From contig NZ_JAPUDY010000076.1 in assembly GCF_027492855.1 (NCBI RefSeq), positions 1-57,156 of the forward strand: a DNA stretch of 57,156 nt, read 5' to 3'. Of the stretch, positions 16,651-25,576 are shown piece by piece (the stretch's first letter is position 1; every line of letters starts with the position of its first letter). The translations under genes and the position numbers were made by a program. The notes below the pieces were generated by a model. That model worked only from the letters and a program-made list of their open reading frames with translations, was not told the DNA's origin and searched no databases. The DNA comes from Acidovorax sp. (lineage in GTDB: Bacteria; Pseudomonadota; Gammaproteobacteria; Burkholderiales; Burkholderiaceae_C).

Positions 16651-17646
16651 TTACAGCTTGGCGGCTTCCGCGCGCAGCTTCTTGACGAAGTCGCCGACGG
16701 GCGCGGCTTCCCACTTGTCCCACACCTTGGCGGTGGCTGCCTTGAAGGGAGCCAGGTCGGGCTCGTTGACGGTCACGGTGGGCATCTTGCGGAATTCACC
16801 GATCAGCTTTTCGTCGGATTCCAGCATCAGCTTGCGCTCGTAGGTGGCGGCTTCTGCGGCCACGTCGCTGACCAGCTTGCGGTCGGCCTCAGACAGTTTT
16901 TTCCAGCTGATGCCGCTCATCAGGAACGGCATGGACTCGTACTTGTGGCGGGTCAACGAGAGGTACTTCTGCACCTCGTACAGCTTGCTGGAATGGATGT
17001 TGGCGAGCGGGTTTTCCTGTCCGTCCACCACGCCTTGCTGGATGGCCACATACAGCTCGGAGAAGTTGATCTGCTGCGTGCTGGCGCCCATGGCCTCGAA
17101 CAAATCGACCGTGGCAGGGTCTGCGGGCGTGCGGATCTTCATGCCCTTCAGATCGTCGGGCTTGGTGACGGGGCGCTTGTTGTTGGTGGTCTGGCGAATG
17201 CCGTTGTCCCACCAGGCCAGCACCACCAGATTCTTGGCTTCAAATTTGTGCGCCAGCTCTTTGCCAATCGGGCCGTCCAGCAGCTTCCAGGCCTGGGGCA
17301 GCGACGAGAACAGGAAAGGCAGGCCCAAAGCGGCGGCCTCAGGCACCACGGCAGAGACCGGGCCCTGCGAGTTCACGCTCATGTCCAGCGTGCCGGTGCG
17401 CATGGCGGTGAGCATGGTCTGGTCGTCACCAAGCTGCGCGGCCCCTGCGACTTGCACGGTGATGCGGCCACTGCTGCGTGCAGCCATTTGTTCTGCAAAG
17501 TAGATGGCACCCAGCGCCTTGGGGTTGCCGGGGGCGGCGTTGTGTCCCAGGGTCAGTTTGATGGGGGCCTGGGCAAAGGTGGCGGCGCTGGCGCAGGCCA
17601 GCGCGGCCAGCAGGGCGGTGCGACGGAAAAGGTTGAAGCGGGTCAT
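16651..17646 (-). CDS. dctP: TRAP transporter substrate-binding protein (DctP)
   Basis: A 331-aa periplasmic receptor with a signal peptide (MTRFNLFRRTALLAALACASAATFAQ). DctP-family motifs include LTLGHNAAPGNPKALGAIYFAEQM, GMKIRTPADPATVDLFEAMGASTQQINFSELYVAIQQGVVDGQENPLANIHSSKLYEVQKYLSLTRH in pieces, including the conserved Arg that grips the substrate carboxylate. The ligand should be a carboxylate or similar anion. The start at 17646 gives the clean signal peptide. It follows the SDR gene in the same direction. Confidence 0.95.
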   Translation of the reverse strand: MTRFNLFRRTALLAALACASAATFAQAPIKLTLGHNAAPGNPKALGAIYFAEQMAARSSGRITVQVAGAAQLGDDQTMLTAMRTGTLDMSVNSQGPVSAVVPEAAALGLPFLFSSLPQAWKLLDGPIGKELAHKFEAKNLVVLAWWDNGIRQTTNNKRPVTKPDDLKGMKIRTPADPATVDLFEAMGASTQQINFSELYVAIQQGVVDGQENPLANIHSSKLYEVQKYLSLTRHKYESMPFLMSGISWKKLSEADRKLVSDVAAEAATYERKLMLESDEKLIGEFRKMPTVTVNEPDLAPFKAATAKVWDKWEAAPVGDFVKKLRAEAAKL

Positions 17647-17714
17647 GATGTCTCCTCGTTGTTGTGAACGCAGCGATACCGCGCTGCTGGCGGATGAAAG
17701 CCGGAAAAACAGGC

Positions 17715-18464
17715 TCAATGGATCAGCATCCCGCCGTTCACGTCGAGCGTGACGCCGGTGCAGTACTTGGCCAGGTCGCTGGCCAGGAACACGATGCAGC
17801 CCGCCACGTCATTGGGCTCGCCGATGCGTGCCAGCGGAATGCCGTCCAGGATGCCCTGGCGCTTGTCGTCGGGGATTTTTCCCTTGTTGATGTCGGTGGC
17901 GATCAGGCCTGGCGTGACGCAGTTCACGCGAATGTTGCTGCCGCCGTATTCGCGCGCCATGGCGCGGGCCAGGCCCAGCACGCCCGCCTTGGCGGCCGAG
18001 TAGTGCGGCCCGCCCAGGATGCCGCCGCCGCGCTGCGCCGACACCGACGAGAGGCACACGATGGAGCCGCTCTTTTGCGCCAGCATGGCGGGCAGCACGG
18101 CCTGCGATGCGTACAACATGCCGCGCAGGCTCACGTCGAGCACACGGTCGTAGTCGGCGCCCGTGATATCCAGGAACTTGGCGGGCTGGGTGACGCCTGC
18201 GTTGTTCACGAGGATGTCGATGCGGCCGTATTTGGCCAGGATGGCGGTCGCGGCCGCTTCGCATGACGCCTTGTCGATCACATTGGCCACCAGGCCCAGG
18301 TGCTCGCTGCCGATCTGCGCGGCGGCGGCCTGCGGGTTGGTGCCCTCCAGATCGAGGATCACCACCTTGGCGCCCTGCGCGGCCATCATGCGTGCCGTGG
18401 CGAACCCCAAACCGTTGAGCCCTGCGCCGCCCGTGATGACGGCGACCTTGTCCTTGAGCAGCAT
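17715..18464 (-). CDS. Short-chain dehydrogenase/reductase (SDR)
   Basis: A 249-aa classical SDR. It has the Rossmann motif VITGGAGLNGLGFATARMM, NNAG (ILVNNAGVTQPAKF), the catalytic Ser...Tyr-x-x-x-Lys (SSVSAQRGGGILGGPHYSAAK) and the C-terminal VNGGMLIH. It would oxidise a secondary alcohol or reduce a ketone with NAD(P). It is the first gene of the TRAP/transketolase arm and faces the LysR gene, with the operator between them; it may carry out the first oxidation of the imported substrate. Confidence 0.9.
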   Translation of the reverse strand: MLLKDKVAVITGGAGLNGLGFATARMMAAQGAKVVILDLEGTNPQAAAAQIGSEHLGLVANVIDKASCEAAATAILAKYGRIDILVNNAGVTQPAKFLDITGADYDRVLDVSLRGMLYASQAVLPAMLAQKSGSIVCLSSVSAQRGGGILGGPHYSAAKAGVLGLARAMAREYGGSNIRVNCVTPGLIATDINKGKIPDDKRQGILDGIPLARIGEPNDVAGCIVFLASDLAKYCTGVTLDVNGGMLIH

Positions 18465-18565
18465 GTGTGTCTCCTTTGCGTTGATGTACTGCGTTGCTTT
18501 GAGGGCGGATTCTGGAAGCCGTGGTCTTTGAAAACAAACGATATAAACTCACCCAAGATTTAATT

Positions 18566-18596
18566 TTGTTCATGTTGCGGTGCAATAGATGAACAA
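18566..18596. promoter_or_regulatory. Inverted repeat between SDR and LysR genes
   Basis: TTGTTCAT (18566-18573) and ATGAACAA (18589-18596) are perfect 8-bp reverse complements separated by 15 bp, in an AT-rich island of the 144-bp divergent gap. The right arm lies 12 bp before the LysR ATG. Position and symmetry fit a LysR-type binding site controlling both arms; binding is inference. Confidence 0.55.
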
Positions 18597-18608
18597 TCGT
18601 CACTCACC

Positions 18609-19496
18609 ATGATTCCTCCACTCAGTGCTTTGCAAGCGTTTGAAGCCATTGCGCGCCGCAAGAGCTTCTCGCTCGCGGCGGGCGAGTTGCACCTCACGCC
18701 CTCGGCCGTGAGCCACCAGCTGGCCAAGCTCGAAGGCCTGCTGGGCGTGCGGCTGTTCGAGCGCTCGGCGCGTGGCGTTGAGCTCACCCCCGCGGGGCAG
18801 AGCTACCTGCAGCGCGTGGCCAATGCCCTCGGCGCCATCAACGCCGCCACTGAAAGCCTGCGCCACGGCATGCAGGACACCTTGCACCTGCACTGCAGCC
18901 CCAGCTTTGCCAGCCTGTGGCTCATGCCGCGCATCTCGCGCTTCACGCGGCGGCACCCCGACATCGCGCTCTCGCTGTCGGCCTCGCACGCGCACTCGGA
19001 CTTTCAGCTCGGCCTGGTGGACATCGACATCCGCTACGGACTGCCGAACTGGCCCAACCTGGAGGTCGAGCCCGTGTTTGCCGAAAAGGTCATGCCACTG
19101 GCCAGCCCCGAGTTCATTCGCACCCACGCCATACACACCGCGCAGGATCTGCTGCGCGTGCCGCTGGTCCAATCGATGGTCAACGTCGCGCAGTGGCCCG
19201 ACTGGTTCGCACGTTTTCTGCCGGGCGAGCGCCCCGAGCGCATGGCGCTGCGCTTCGACCGCGCGATGATGAGCCTGGATGCGGCGGCGCGGTCCCTGGG
19301 TGTGGCCCTGGAGAGCACCACCCTGGGCCAGGCGCTGATCGCCACCGGCCGCCTGCAGCCGGTGTTCGGCCCCGAGGTGGAGCTGGAGGTGCAGGCCCAC
19401 TTCCTCGTGTATCCGGGGCGCCACGCGGCCCGGCCCGAGGTGAAGCGTTTTCTCGACTGGATGCGCGAGGAGGCGCTTCTCGCTACGAGGCGCTGA
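18609..19496 (+). CDS. LysR-family regulator, GcvA-like
   Basis: A 295-aa regulator. The N-terminal winged helix is typical (LSALQAFEAIARRKSFSLAAGELHLTPSAVSHQLAKLEGLLGVRLFERSARGVELTPAG), and the effector domain includes the GcvA-type motif IDIRYGLPNWPNLEVEPVFAEKVMPLASPEF. It is divergent from the SDR-dctPQM-dehydrogenase-transketolase arm and precedes the second transketolase, so it probably controls the whole island in response to the substrate or a metabolite. The candidate operator lies just upstream. Confidence 0.9.
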   Translation: MIPPLSALQAFEAIARRKSFSLAAGELHLTPSAVSHQLAKLEGLLGVRLFERSARGVELTPAGQSYLQRVANALGAINAATESLRHGMQDTLHLHCSPSFASLWLMPRISRFTRRHPDIALSLSASHAHSDFQLGLVDIDIRYGLPNWPNLEVEPVFAEKVMPLASPEFIRTHAIHTAQDLLRVPLVQSMVNVAQWPDWFARFLPGERPERMALRFDRAMMSLDAAARSLGVALESTTLGQALIATGRLQPVFGPEVELEVQAHFLVYPGRHAARPEVKRFLDWMREEALLATRR

Positions 19497-19665
19497 GGGC
19501 CGGTGCTGTGGGGGCCATTTTGGCCCATGTGTGAACGGATTTCATTCATCCCTGAATATTCGTCGCTTGTCGTCATGCAGCGCGCGCCCAAGAATTCGGG
19601 CTCGTTCCCTTGACATCCACAACCCGGAGACAAGCGGCGCCCCCTTGCGGCGCGCTGCGCACACC

Positions 19666-21654
19666 ATGAGTGCCCATCCCCTGCAGCCCCTGGCGCATGC
19701 CATCCGCTTTCTTTCCATCGACGCCATCGTCCGCGCCACCGAAGGCCACCAAGGGGTGCCTCTGGGCATGGCCGAGATCGCGACCGCGCTCTACACCCAG
19801 CACCTGAAGTTCGACCCGGCCCACCCCACCTGGTGGGACCGCGACCGTGTGGTGCTGTCCAACGGCCATGGCTCGATGCTGCTGTATGCACTGCTGCACC
19901 TGACCGGCTACGAGGCCATCACGCTCGACCAGATCCGCGCGTTCCGCGAGCTGGGGGCGATCTGTGAAGGGCACCCCGAGCGCCACCCTGAGCACGGCAT
20001 CGAGCTCACGACCGGCCCGCTGGGCCAGGGCATTGCCAGCGCTTTTGGCATGGCGGTGGCCGAGGCCTACCTGCGTGCGCGTTTTGGCAGCGGCCTGGTG
20101 GACCACCACACCTATGCCTTCGTGGGCGACGGCTGCCTGCAGGAAGGCGTGGGGCAGGAAATGATCTCGCTGGCCGGGCACCTGCAACTGGGTCGCCTGG
20201 TTTTGCTGTGGGATGACAACCTGATCACCGACGATGGCGCCACTTCGCTGTCGATCAGCGAAAACGTGGCCGAGCGCTTCCGTGTAGCGGGCTGGCATGT
20301 GGAAGAGGTGGACGGCCATGACATCGACGCCGTGTCGGCCGCCCTGGCGTTGGCGCGCAAGGACCGGCGCCCCTCCCTCATCGCCTGCCGCACCATCATC
20401 GGCAAGGGCCTGCCCCGCGTGCAGGGCCAGCGCGGCGGCCACAGCGCGCGGCTGTATGAGCAGGATGCCGACGAGGCCCGCGCGCTGCTGGGCTGGCCCC
20501 ATGCGCCGTTTGTGGTGCCGCCCGAGGTGCTGCAGGGCTGGCGCGCCGCCGGTCGGCGCAGCGCGGCAGAGCATGCCGCCTGGCGGGGGCGCGTGCAGGC
20601 CCTGCCAGCCGCCGAGCGCGAGGAGTTCTGCCGCGTGATGGAAGGCCGCCTGCCCGCAGGCTGGCAGCAGGTGCTGCATGACTACAAGGCCCGCGCACAA
20701 ACCCAGCCTGAGGGCCAGGGCGGCATCCTGGTGTCGGCCGAGATCAACGACCTGCTGGCCCCCGTGGTCCCCGAGCGCATGGTGGGCTGCGCCGACCTGG
20801 AGGCCCCCACCAGCCACAAGCGCAGCCTGCGCGCGTTCACCGCCACCGACCCCGGCGGCGCCTACGTGCACTGCGGCGTGCGCGAGCATGTGATGGGCGC
20901 CATGGCCAACGGCATGGCCGCACACGGCGGCATCGTGCCGCTGAGCGTGACCTATCTCGCGTTCTCCGATTACGAGCGCCCTGCCATGCGCATGGCCGCG
21001 CTCATGGGCCTGCCGGTGAAGTTCGTGTTCAGCCACGACTCGATCGGCATCGGCAAGAACGGGCCCACGCACCAGCCGGTGGAAATCCTCGCGTCGCTGC
21101 GCGCCATGCCCAACATGTGGGTGATGCGCCCGGCCGACGCGGTGGAAGCCGCCGAGTGCTGGGAGACCGCCATGGGCCACCCCAGCGGGCCGGTGAGCCT
21201 GGTGTTCGCGCGCCAGACGCTGCCGCTGGTGCGCACCCGCCCCGACGCCGACAACCTCAGTGCCCGTGGCGGCTATGTGCTGCACGAGGCCTCGTGTGGA
21301 CCGCGTCAGGTGACGCTGCTGGCCACTGGCTCAGAGGTGGCGCTGGCCGTGGCCGCGCGGCAGATGCTGGAGAGCGAGGGCGTAGGCACCGCCGTGGTGT
21401 CGCTGCCGTGCTGGGAGCTGTTTGATGCGCAGGACGAAGCCTATCGCAGCGCCGTGCTGGGCACGAGCACGGGCGTACGCGTGGGCGTGGAGGCCGCCTG
21501 CCGCATGGGCTGGGATGCGTACCTGGGCGCGCGCGGCGGTTTTGTGGGCATGCGCGGGTTTGGCGCCTCTGGCCCGGCGCCTGCGCTCTACCAGCTCTTT
21601 GGCATCACGGCCGAGGCCGTCGCCGCCGAAGCCCGCCGTTTGCTGGCCCTTTGA
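19666..21654 (+). CDS. Transketolase, full length
   Basis: A 662-aa thiamine diphosphate enzyme that transfers a ketol unit between sugar phosphates. Motifs in order: GHGSMLLYALLHLTGY, GPLGQGIASAFGMAVAEAYL, the cofactor motif GDGCLQEGVGQEMISLAGHLQL with the following DDN, HCGVREHVMGAMANG with the catalytic Glu, and HDSIGIGKNGPTHQPVE. The second domain and the C-terminal domain are complete. The start at 19666 fits the family N-terminus (LAHAIRFLSIDAIVRA), although only a weak ribosome site precedes it. It coexists here with a split transketolase, implying a specialised rather than housekeeping role. Confidence 0.9.
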   Translation: MSAHPLQPLAHAIRFLSIDAIVRATEGHQGVPLGMAEIATALYTQHLKFDPAHPTWWDRDRVVLSNGHGSMLLYALLHLTGYEAITLDQIRAFRELGAICEGHPERHPEHGIELTTGPLGQGIASAFGMAVAEAYLRARFGSGLVDHHTYAFVGDGCLQEGVGQEMISLAGHLQLGRLVLLWDDNLITDDGATSLSISENVAERFRVAGWHVEEVDGHDIDAVSAALALARKDRRPSLIACRTIIGKGLPRVQGQRGGHSARLYEQDADEARALLGWPHAPFVVPPEVLQGWRAAGRRSAAEHAAWRGRVQALPAAEREEFCRVMEGRLPAGWQQVLHDYKARAQTQPEGQGGILVSAEINDLLAPVVPERMVGCADLEAPTSHKRSLRAFTATDPGGAYVHCGVREHVMGAMANGMAAHGGIVPLSVTYLAFSDYERPAMRMAALMGLPVKFVFSHDSIGIGKNGPTHQPVEILASLRAMPNMWVMRPADAVEAAECWETAMGHPSGPVSLVFARQTLPLVRTRPDADNLSARGGYVLHEASCGPRQVTLLATGSEVALAVAARQMLESEGVGTAVVSLPCWELFDAQDEAYRSAVLGTSTGVRVGVEAACRMGWDAYLGARGGFVGMRGFGASGPAPALYQLFGITAEAVAAEARRLLAL

Positions 21655-21671
21655 CTCCCGGATTTTTCTCC

Positions 21672-22634
21672 ATGCACATCGTTTTTCTCGACCGCGACAC
21701 CCTCTCGCCTGCCACCCAGTTGCGCCGCCCGGCTTTCGCCCACATCTGGACCGAGCACGGCGCCACTGCTGCTGACGCGGTGGCCGAGCGCATCCGCGAT
21801 GCCGACATCGTGATCACCAACAAGGTGCGCATCACGGCAGAGGCCTTGGCGCAGGCGCCGCGCCTGCGCATGGTGGCCGTGGCCGCCACCGGCACCGACA
21901 ACGTGGACTTGGTGGCCTGCCAAGCCCAGGGCGTGACGGTGAGCAACGTGCGCAACTACGCCACGCACACGGTGCCCGAGCACACTTTTGCGCTGATCTT
22001 TGCCCTGCGCCGCAGCATCTGCGCCTATCGCGACGCAGTGCGCGCAGGCCGCTGGCAGCAGGCGGGACAGTTCTGCTTTTTTGATTACCCGATCCGCGAC
22101 CTGGCGGGCTCGACGCTCGGCGTGATCGGTGACGGCGCCCTGGGCCAGGCCGTGGCCGCCACGGGCCGGGCGCTGGGCATGCGGGTGCTGGTGTCGGGCC
22201 ACAAGGGGCGCAGCGGCCAGGGCCGGATGTACACGCCGTTTGAGCAGACCCTGCGCGAGTCCGACGTGCTGACGCTGCACTGCCCGCTGAATGCGTCTAC
22301 CCGCCACATGATCGGCGCGCCCGAGTTCGCGCAGATGCAGCGGCGCCCGCTGCTCATCAACACCGCCCGGGGCGGCCTGGTCGATGAACGGGCCGTGGGC
22401 CCGGCGCTGCAAGCGGGCCAGATCAGCGGCGCGGGCTTTGATGTGGCCAGCGTGGAGCCGCCGCCGCCCGGCCACCCCTTCATGGCGCTGCTGGATCGGC
22501 CGGACTTCGTGCTCACCCCGCACGTGGCCTGGGCCAGCGCCGAGGCCATCCAGGCCCTGGCCGATCAGCTCATCGGCAACATCGAAGCCTTTGTGGCGGG
22601 CTCGGCGGTGAACGTGGTGCTGCCGCGCGGGTAA
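21672..22634 (+). CDS. D-2-hydroxyacid dehydrogenase (hydroxypyruvate/glyoxylate reductase-like)
   Basis: A 320-aa NAD(P)-dependent enzyme. It has the catalytic-domain loop VAVAATGTDNVDLVAC, the dinucleotide loop GVIGDGALGQAVAATG, the Arg motif NTARGGLVDE and the His motif LTPHVAWAS of the D-isomer-specific family, close to hydroxypyruvate and glyoxylate reductases. It starts 17 bp after the transketolase stop. A role in reducing hydroxypyruvate or a related ketoacid fits the transketolase context but is inference. Confidence 0.88.
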   Translation: MHIVFLDRDTLSPATQLRRPAFAHIWTEHGATAADAVAERIRDADIVITNKVRITAEALAQAPRLRMVAVAATGTDNVDLVACQAQGVTVSNVRNYATHTVPEHTFALIFALRRSICAYRDAVRAGRWQQAGQFCFFDYPIRDLAGSTLGVIGDGALGQAVAATGRALGMRVLVSGHKGRSGQGRMYTPFEQTLRESDVLTLHCPLNASTRHMIGAPEFAQMQRRPLLINTARGGLVDERAVGPALQAGQISGAGFDVASVEPPPPGHPFMALLDRPDFVLTPHVAWASAEAIQALADQLIGNIEAFVAGSAVNVVLPRG

Positions 22635-22659
22635 GCGGGTAGGCGGCTCAAAGGGCGAT

Positions 22660-23187
22660 TCAGGCAGGCAGAAAACCCAGCAGCCGCTGCAGCGCATACC
22701 GCACCGTGGCTGCGCGCACGGCGGCGCGGTCGCCCGCAAAGTGCTGCATCTCGCTATGGGTTTCGCCGTTCACGCACCAGGCAAACCACACCGTGCCCAC
22801 GGGCTTGGCTTCGCTGCCACCCGTGGGGCCGGCCACGCCGGTCACGGCCAGGCTGGCGTGGGCGCGCGAGTGGGCCAGTGCCCCGTCGGCCATGGCGCGG
22901 GCCACGGCCTCGCTCACCGCGCCTTCTTGTTCGATGAGGGCGGCGGGCACGCCCAGCATTTCGGTCTTGGCTTCGTTGGAGTAGGTGACGAAGCCGCGCT
23001 CGAACCACCGGCTGGAGCCGGACAGGTCGGTGCAGGCCGCAGCAATCATGCCGCCCGAGCAGCTTTCGGCCGTGGCCAGCAGGTGGCCGTGCTGCAGCAG
23101 GCGCAGGGAAATTTGAGTCAAATTGGCCTCTAGCGCTGATGTATCAAGCGCAAGCAGCTCATTTTTTGATAGTGAGGTGGTTGTCAT
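22660..23187 (-). CDS. pncC: NMN amidohydrolase-like CinA C-terminal protein (PncC)
   Basis: A 175-aa stand-alone CinA C-domain, the family of PncC, which deamidates nicotinamide mononucleotide in NAD salvage. The core runs from LLATAESCSGGMIAAACTDLSGSSRWFERGFVTYSNEAK through LAVTGVAGPTGGSEAKPVGTVWFAW. The ATG at 23187 overlaps the pgpA stop (ATGA). Oddly, residues ~5-24 (SLSKNELLALDTSALEANL) are encoded by a copy of the dispersed repeat, so the family-specific part begins just after it. Confidence 0.9.
   Translation of the reverse strand: MTTTSLSKNELLALDTSALEANLTQISLRLLQHGHLLATAESCSGGMIAAACTDLSGSSRWFERGFVTYSNEAKTEMLGVPAALIEQEGAVSEAVARAMADGALAHSRAHASLAVTGVAGPTGGSEAKPVGTVWFAWCVNGETHSEMQHFAGDRAAVRAATVRYALQRLLGFLPA
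23112..23174 (-). repeat. Dispersed two-stem repeat, copy at the 5' end of pncC
   Basis: On the coding strand it reads CTATCAAAAAATGAGCTG, CTTGCGCTT, then CAGCGCTAGAGGCCAATTTG. It encodes residues near the PncC N-terminus in frame, and is again sense-oriented. The frame is offset by one base from that used in rpoN and rlmL. Confidence 0.82.
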
Positions 23188-23702
23188 AGGAACCTCCACA
23201 GCGCAATGACCAGCAAGGTGCAGAAGGCTGCCACAAAGTCGTCCCACAAGATACCCCAGCCGCCGCGCCAGCCAAAGCCCTTGAACAGGCTGTCGGCCCA
23301 GCCCACGGGGCCAGGCTTGGCGGCGTCAAAAAAGCGGAACAGCGCGAACGCGATGAACTGGCCCCAAAAGCCCATGGGCATGGCCAGCCACAGCACGAGC
23401 CAGAAAGCCACCACCTCGTCCCACACGATGCTGCCGGGGTCGGCCACGCCCAGGTTGCGCGCGGTGGTGGTGCAGGCCCACCAGCCCACCACCGTGCCGG
23501 CTGCAATCAGCCCGCCCATGTGCAGGGGCGACAGCCACTGCTGCAGCACCAGAAAGGCCAGCCAGGCCCACAGCGTGCCCACGGTGCCGGGCGCCACGCG
23601 CGACAGCCCCGCGCCAAAACCCAGGGCGATGAAATGGGCCGGGTGGCCCAGCATGAACCCCACGGTGGGGCGGCGGGGTGCAGAGGTGGAAAGGGGAGTC
23701 AT
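23184..23702 (-). CDS. pgpA: Phosphatidylglycerophosphatase A
   Basis: A 172-aa inner-membrane enzyme that dephosphorylates phosphatidylglycerophosphate to phosphatidylglycerol. Family motifs are GFGAGLSRVAPGTVGTLWAW, DPGSIVWDEVVAFWLVLWLAMP and FRFFDAAKPGPVGWADSLFKGFGWRGGWGILWDDFVAA, with conserved Asp and Glu residues and several membrane helices. I use the ATG at 23702; a TTG four codons upstream also exists. It overlaps pncC by 4 bp. thiL, its usual upstream neighbour, lies 4 kb away. Confidence 0.95.
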   Translation of the reverse strand: MTPLSTSAPRRPTVGFMLGHPAHFIALGFGAGLSRVAPGTVGTLWAWLAFLVLQQWLSPLHMGGLIAAGTVVGWWACTTTARNLGVADPGSIVWDEVVAFWLVLWLAMPMGFWGQFIAFALFRFFDAAKPGPVGWADSLFKGFGWRGGWGILWDDFVAAFCTLLVIALWRFL

Positions 23703-23797
23703 ATCAACGATCAATGGCGCTTTGCTTAACCCACAGCGCGTAAAACGGGCGCAGCCCAGGCCAAGGCGCGAAGCGACTCAGGGAGTGGTGCTTCATG

Positions 23798-25498
23798 TCA
23801 TTGACGTTCCTGTAGCTCAATGTCTTTGGGATAGCGGATGGTGTGCTCGGCACTGAACTGCGCCGAGGCGCCCGCAGCCAGCGGCTGCTGCCAGGCCACG
23901 GTGCCGGGCGTGCGGTTCCAGGTCAACTCGGTGGGCTGGGGCTGGTAGCGCGATTCGACCTCGATCTTTTCGTTGCGCGACACCGGCGCCGCATGCAGCA
24001 CCTGCAGCGTGATGGCGGCCTTGTGGCGGTTTTCCACGCTGTAGGCGCGGCGCGTCTTGCGCTCGGTGCGCGAGCCGGTGAAGCCTGCGCTGCCCGTCAG
24101 GTCCTGCACGGGCTCGGCCTGCACGGTGACCAGTTCATCGCGGCCAAACGACAGGCTGGTGCCGCCTGCCGGAGCGCCCGCGCTGGGCGTGCCAAAGTCG
24201 ATGCGGCCGTTGCCCACGAAGGCGCCGTCGCGGTACAGGCCCGCCGTGCCCGCAGGCCACACGCCGGGCGGCTGGGCGATGTGGGCCACCAGGTAGGCTG
24301 CCTCCTCCACGGCAGGCGCCACGCGGGTGATCAGCGTGGCGGGCGCTGTGTGGTTGCCCAGCGCCAGCGTCACGCGCTGGCCGCTCGATGGCACGGTGAT
24401 GCGCTGGGGCACGGCGAACTCGGTGGCAAAGCCCTTGTCGAAGGCGCTTACGTCGAAGCTGGGCATTGCATCCTGCTCGACGGTAGCCCCGGCGTTACGC
24501 GACCGGGCAATGGGTGCCGGTGGAGGCGCCATGGCCATGACTGGTGCGGGCATGGCCTGCGGTGGTGGGGCCACATCCAGCGTCCAGTTGCGTGGCAGGC
24601 GGCCCTGCGTGGCGCGGCCGGGTTGGCCGGTGGACAGCGTGAGCTGCACGCCCGCCCAGTCTTCGCCGCTGTTCTGCGCCACCAGCGCCTGCCGTTCGAT
24701 CAACACCGTGGATTTGGCGGCATCCAGCGTGGCGCGGTAGGTGGGCTGCCAGCCGGGGCCGCGCACCTGGTAGGACAGGCGCAGCTCGGCCTCGCGCTCG
24801 GTAGCGAGGTTGATGGTGACGGAGACCACCCGTGCGCGCTGGCTGGCCACGCGGTCGCGCTCGGCCACCAGGGGCTTGAGCGTGAGCTCCAGCGATTCCT
24901 GCTTGCGTTGGAGCTGGTGCGCGCGCGCAAAGCTGTCCTGCCCGGACTTGCGCAGCACCTCGGCCGTGGCGGTGATCTGGCTGGGCGTGGGGCTCGGGCT
25001 GGCGGCGCTGCCAGTGCGGCCTGCTGCTGCATCGCTGGGGGCGGCGCCCGTGTGGGCCACGCTGCGCAGGTAGCCATCCACCAGTTGCAGGGCCGAGGCT
25101 TCGGCCTTGACGCCAGCGATCTGGTCCTCTAGCTCGCGGATGCGGCCATCAAGCGGGCTGGCGCAGGCGCTCACCACATCGCGGTCTTCGGTGAGCACGT
25201 TGAACTCGCCCACGCGCACGGCGGGGTCGGCGTTGATCTGCAGGCTTTGCGCATCCAGCGACGCGGGCAGGCACGCCAGCGTGAGGCTGCGCGCGCCTGC
25301 GGGCACCTTGGCCACGCGCTCCACGGTGGCGCTGCCGGGATAGACGGTGACGCGGGCGATGCGGGAGCTGTCCTGGGCCAGCACGGGCAGGGCCGCGCTG
25401 CACAGCAGGGCCAGGCTGGCCAGCCCTGCGGCGTTCAAGGAGGGCCGTGGGCGGCGGATGGACGGCGAGGCGATGGGGGTGCGGATGCGGATGGTCAC
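23798..25498 (-). CDS. DUF4139-domain (MuiA-type mucoidy-inhibitor family) secreted protein
   Basis: A 566-aa protein with a signal peptide (residues ~23-41) and the two-domain DUF4140/DUF4139 layout: an N-terminal part starting IARVTVYPGSATVERVAKVPAGARSLTLACLP, a coiled-coil region (residues ~110-230, AERDRVASQ), and a C-terminal beta-rich domain (LRLSYQVRGPGWQPTYRATLD; AYSVENRHKAAITLQVLHAAPVSRNEKIEVE). The biochemical role is not established; family members have been linked to mucoidy. A Pro/Ala-rich linker lies mid-protein. It is transcribed toward pgpA with a 95-bp gap. Confidence 0.8.
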   Translation of the reverse strand: MTIRIRTPIASPSIRRPRPSLNAAGLASLALLCSAALPVLAQDSSRIARVTVYPGSATVERVAKVPAGARSLTLACLPASLDAQSLQINADPAVRVGEFNVLTEDRDVVSACASPLDGRIRELEDQIAGVKAEASALQLVDGYLRSVAHTGAAPSDAAAGRTGSAASPSPTPSQITATAEVLRKSGQDSFARAHQLQRKQESLELTLKPLVAERDRVASQRARVVSVTINLATEREAELRLSYQVRGPGWQPTYRATLDAAKSTVLIERQALVAQNSGEDWAGVQLTLSTGQPGRATQGRLPRNWTLDVAPPPQAMPAPVMAMAPPPAPIARSRNAGATVEQDAMPSFDVSAFDKGFATEFAVPQRITVPSSGQRVTLALGNHTAPATLITRVAPAVEEAAYLVAHIAQPPGVWPAGTAGLYRDGAFVGNGRIDFGTPSAGAPAGGTSLSFGRDELVTVQAEPVQDLTGSAGFTGSRTERKTRRAYSVENRHKAAITLQVLHAAPVSRNEKIEVESRYQPQPTELTWNRTPGTVAWQQPLAAGASAQFSAEHTIRYPKDIELQERQ

Positions 25499-25576
25499 GG
25501 GGCTCCTCGGGCGCGATGGACGAAGGGAATGGGATGCTAGCAGCCGTGGGGCTTTGGGGAGATCGAAAACAGGTTC

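Noticed and set aside
19573-21285. A 570-codon minus-strand frame over the full-length transketolase
   Set aside because: No family motif, His/Gly/Ala-rich shadow sequence; the transketolase on the other strand is unambiguous.
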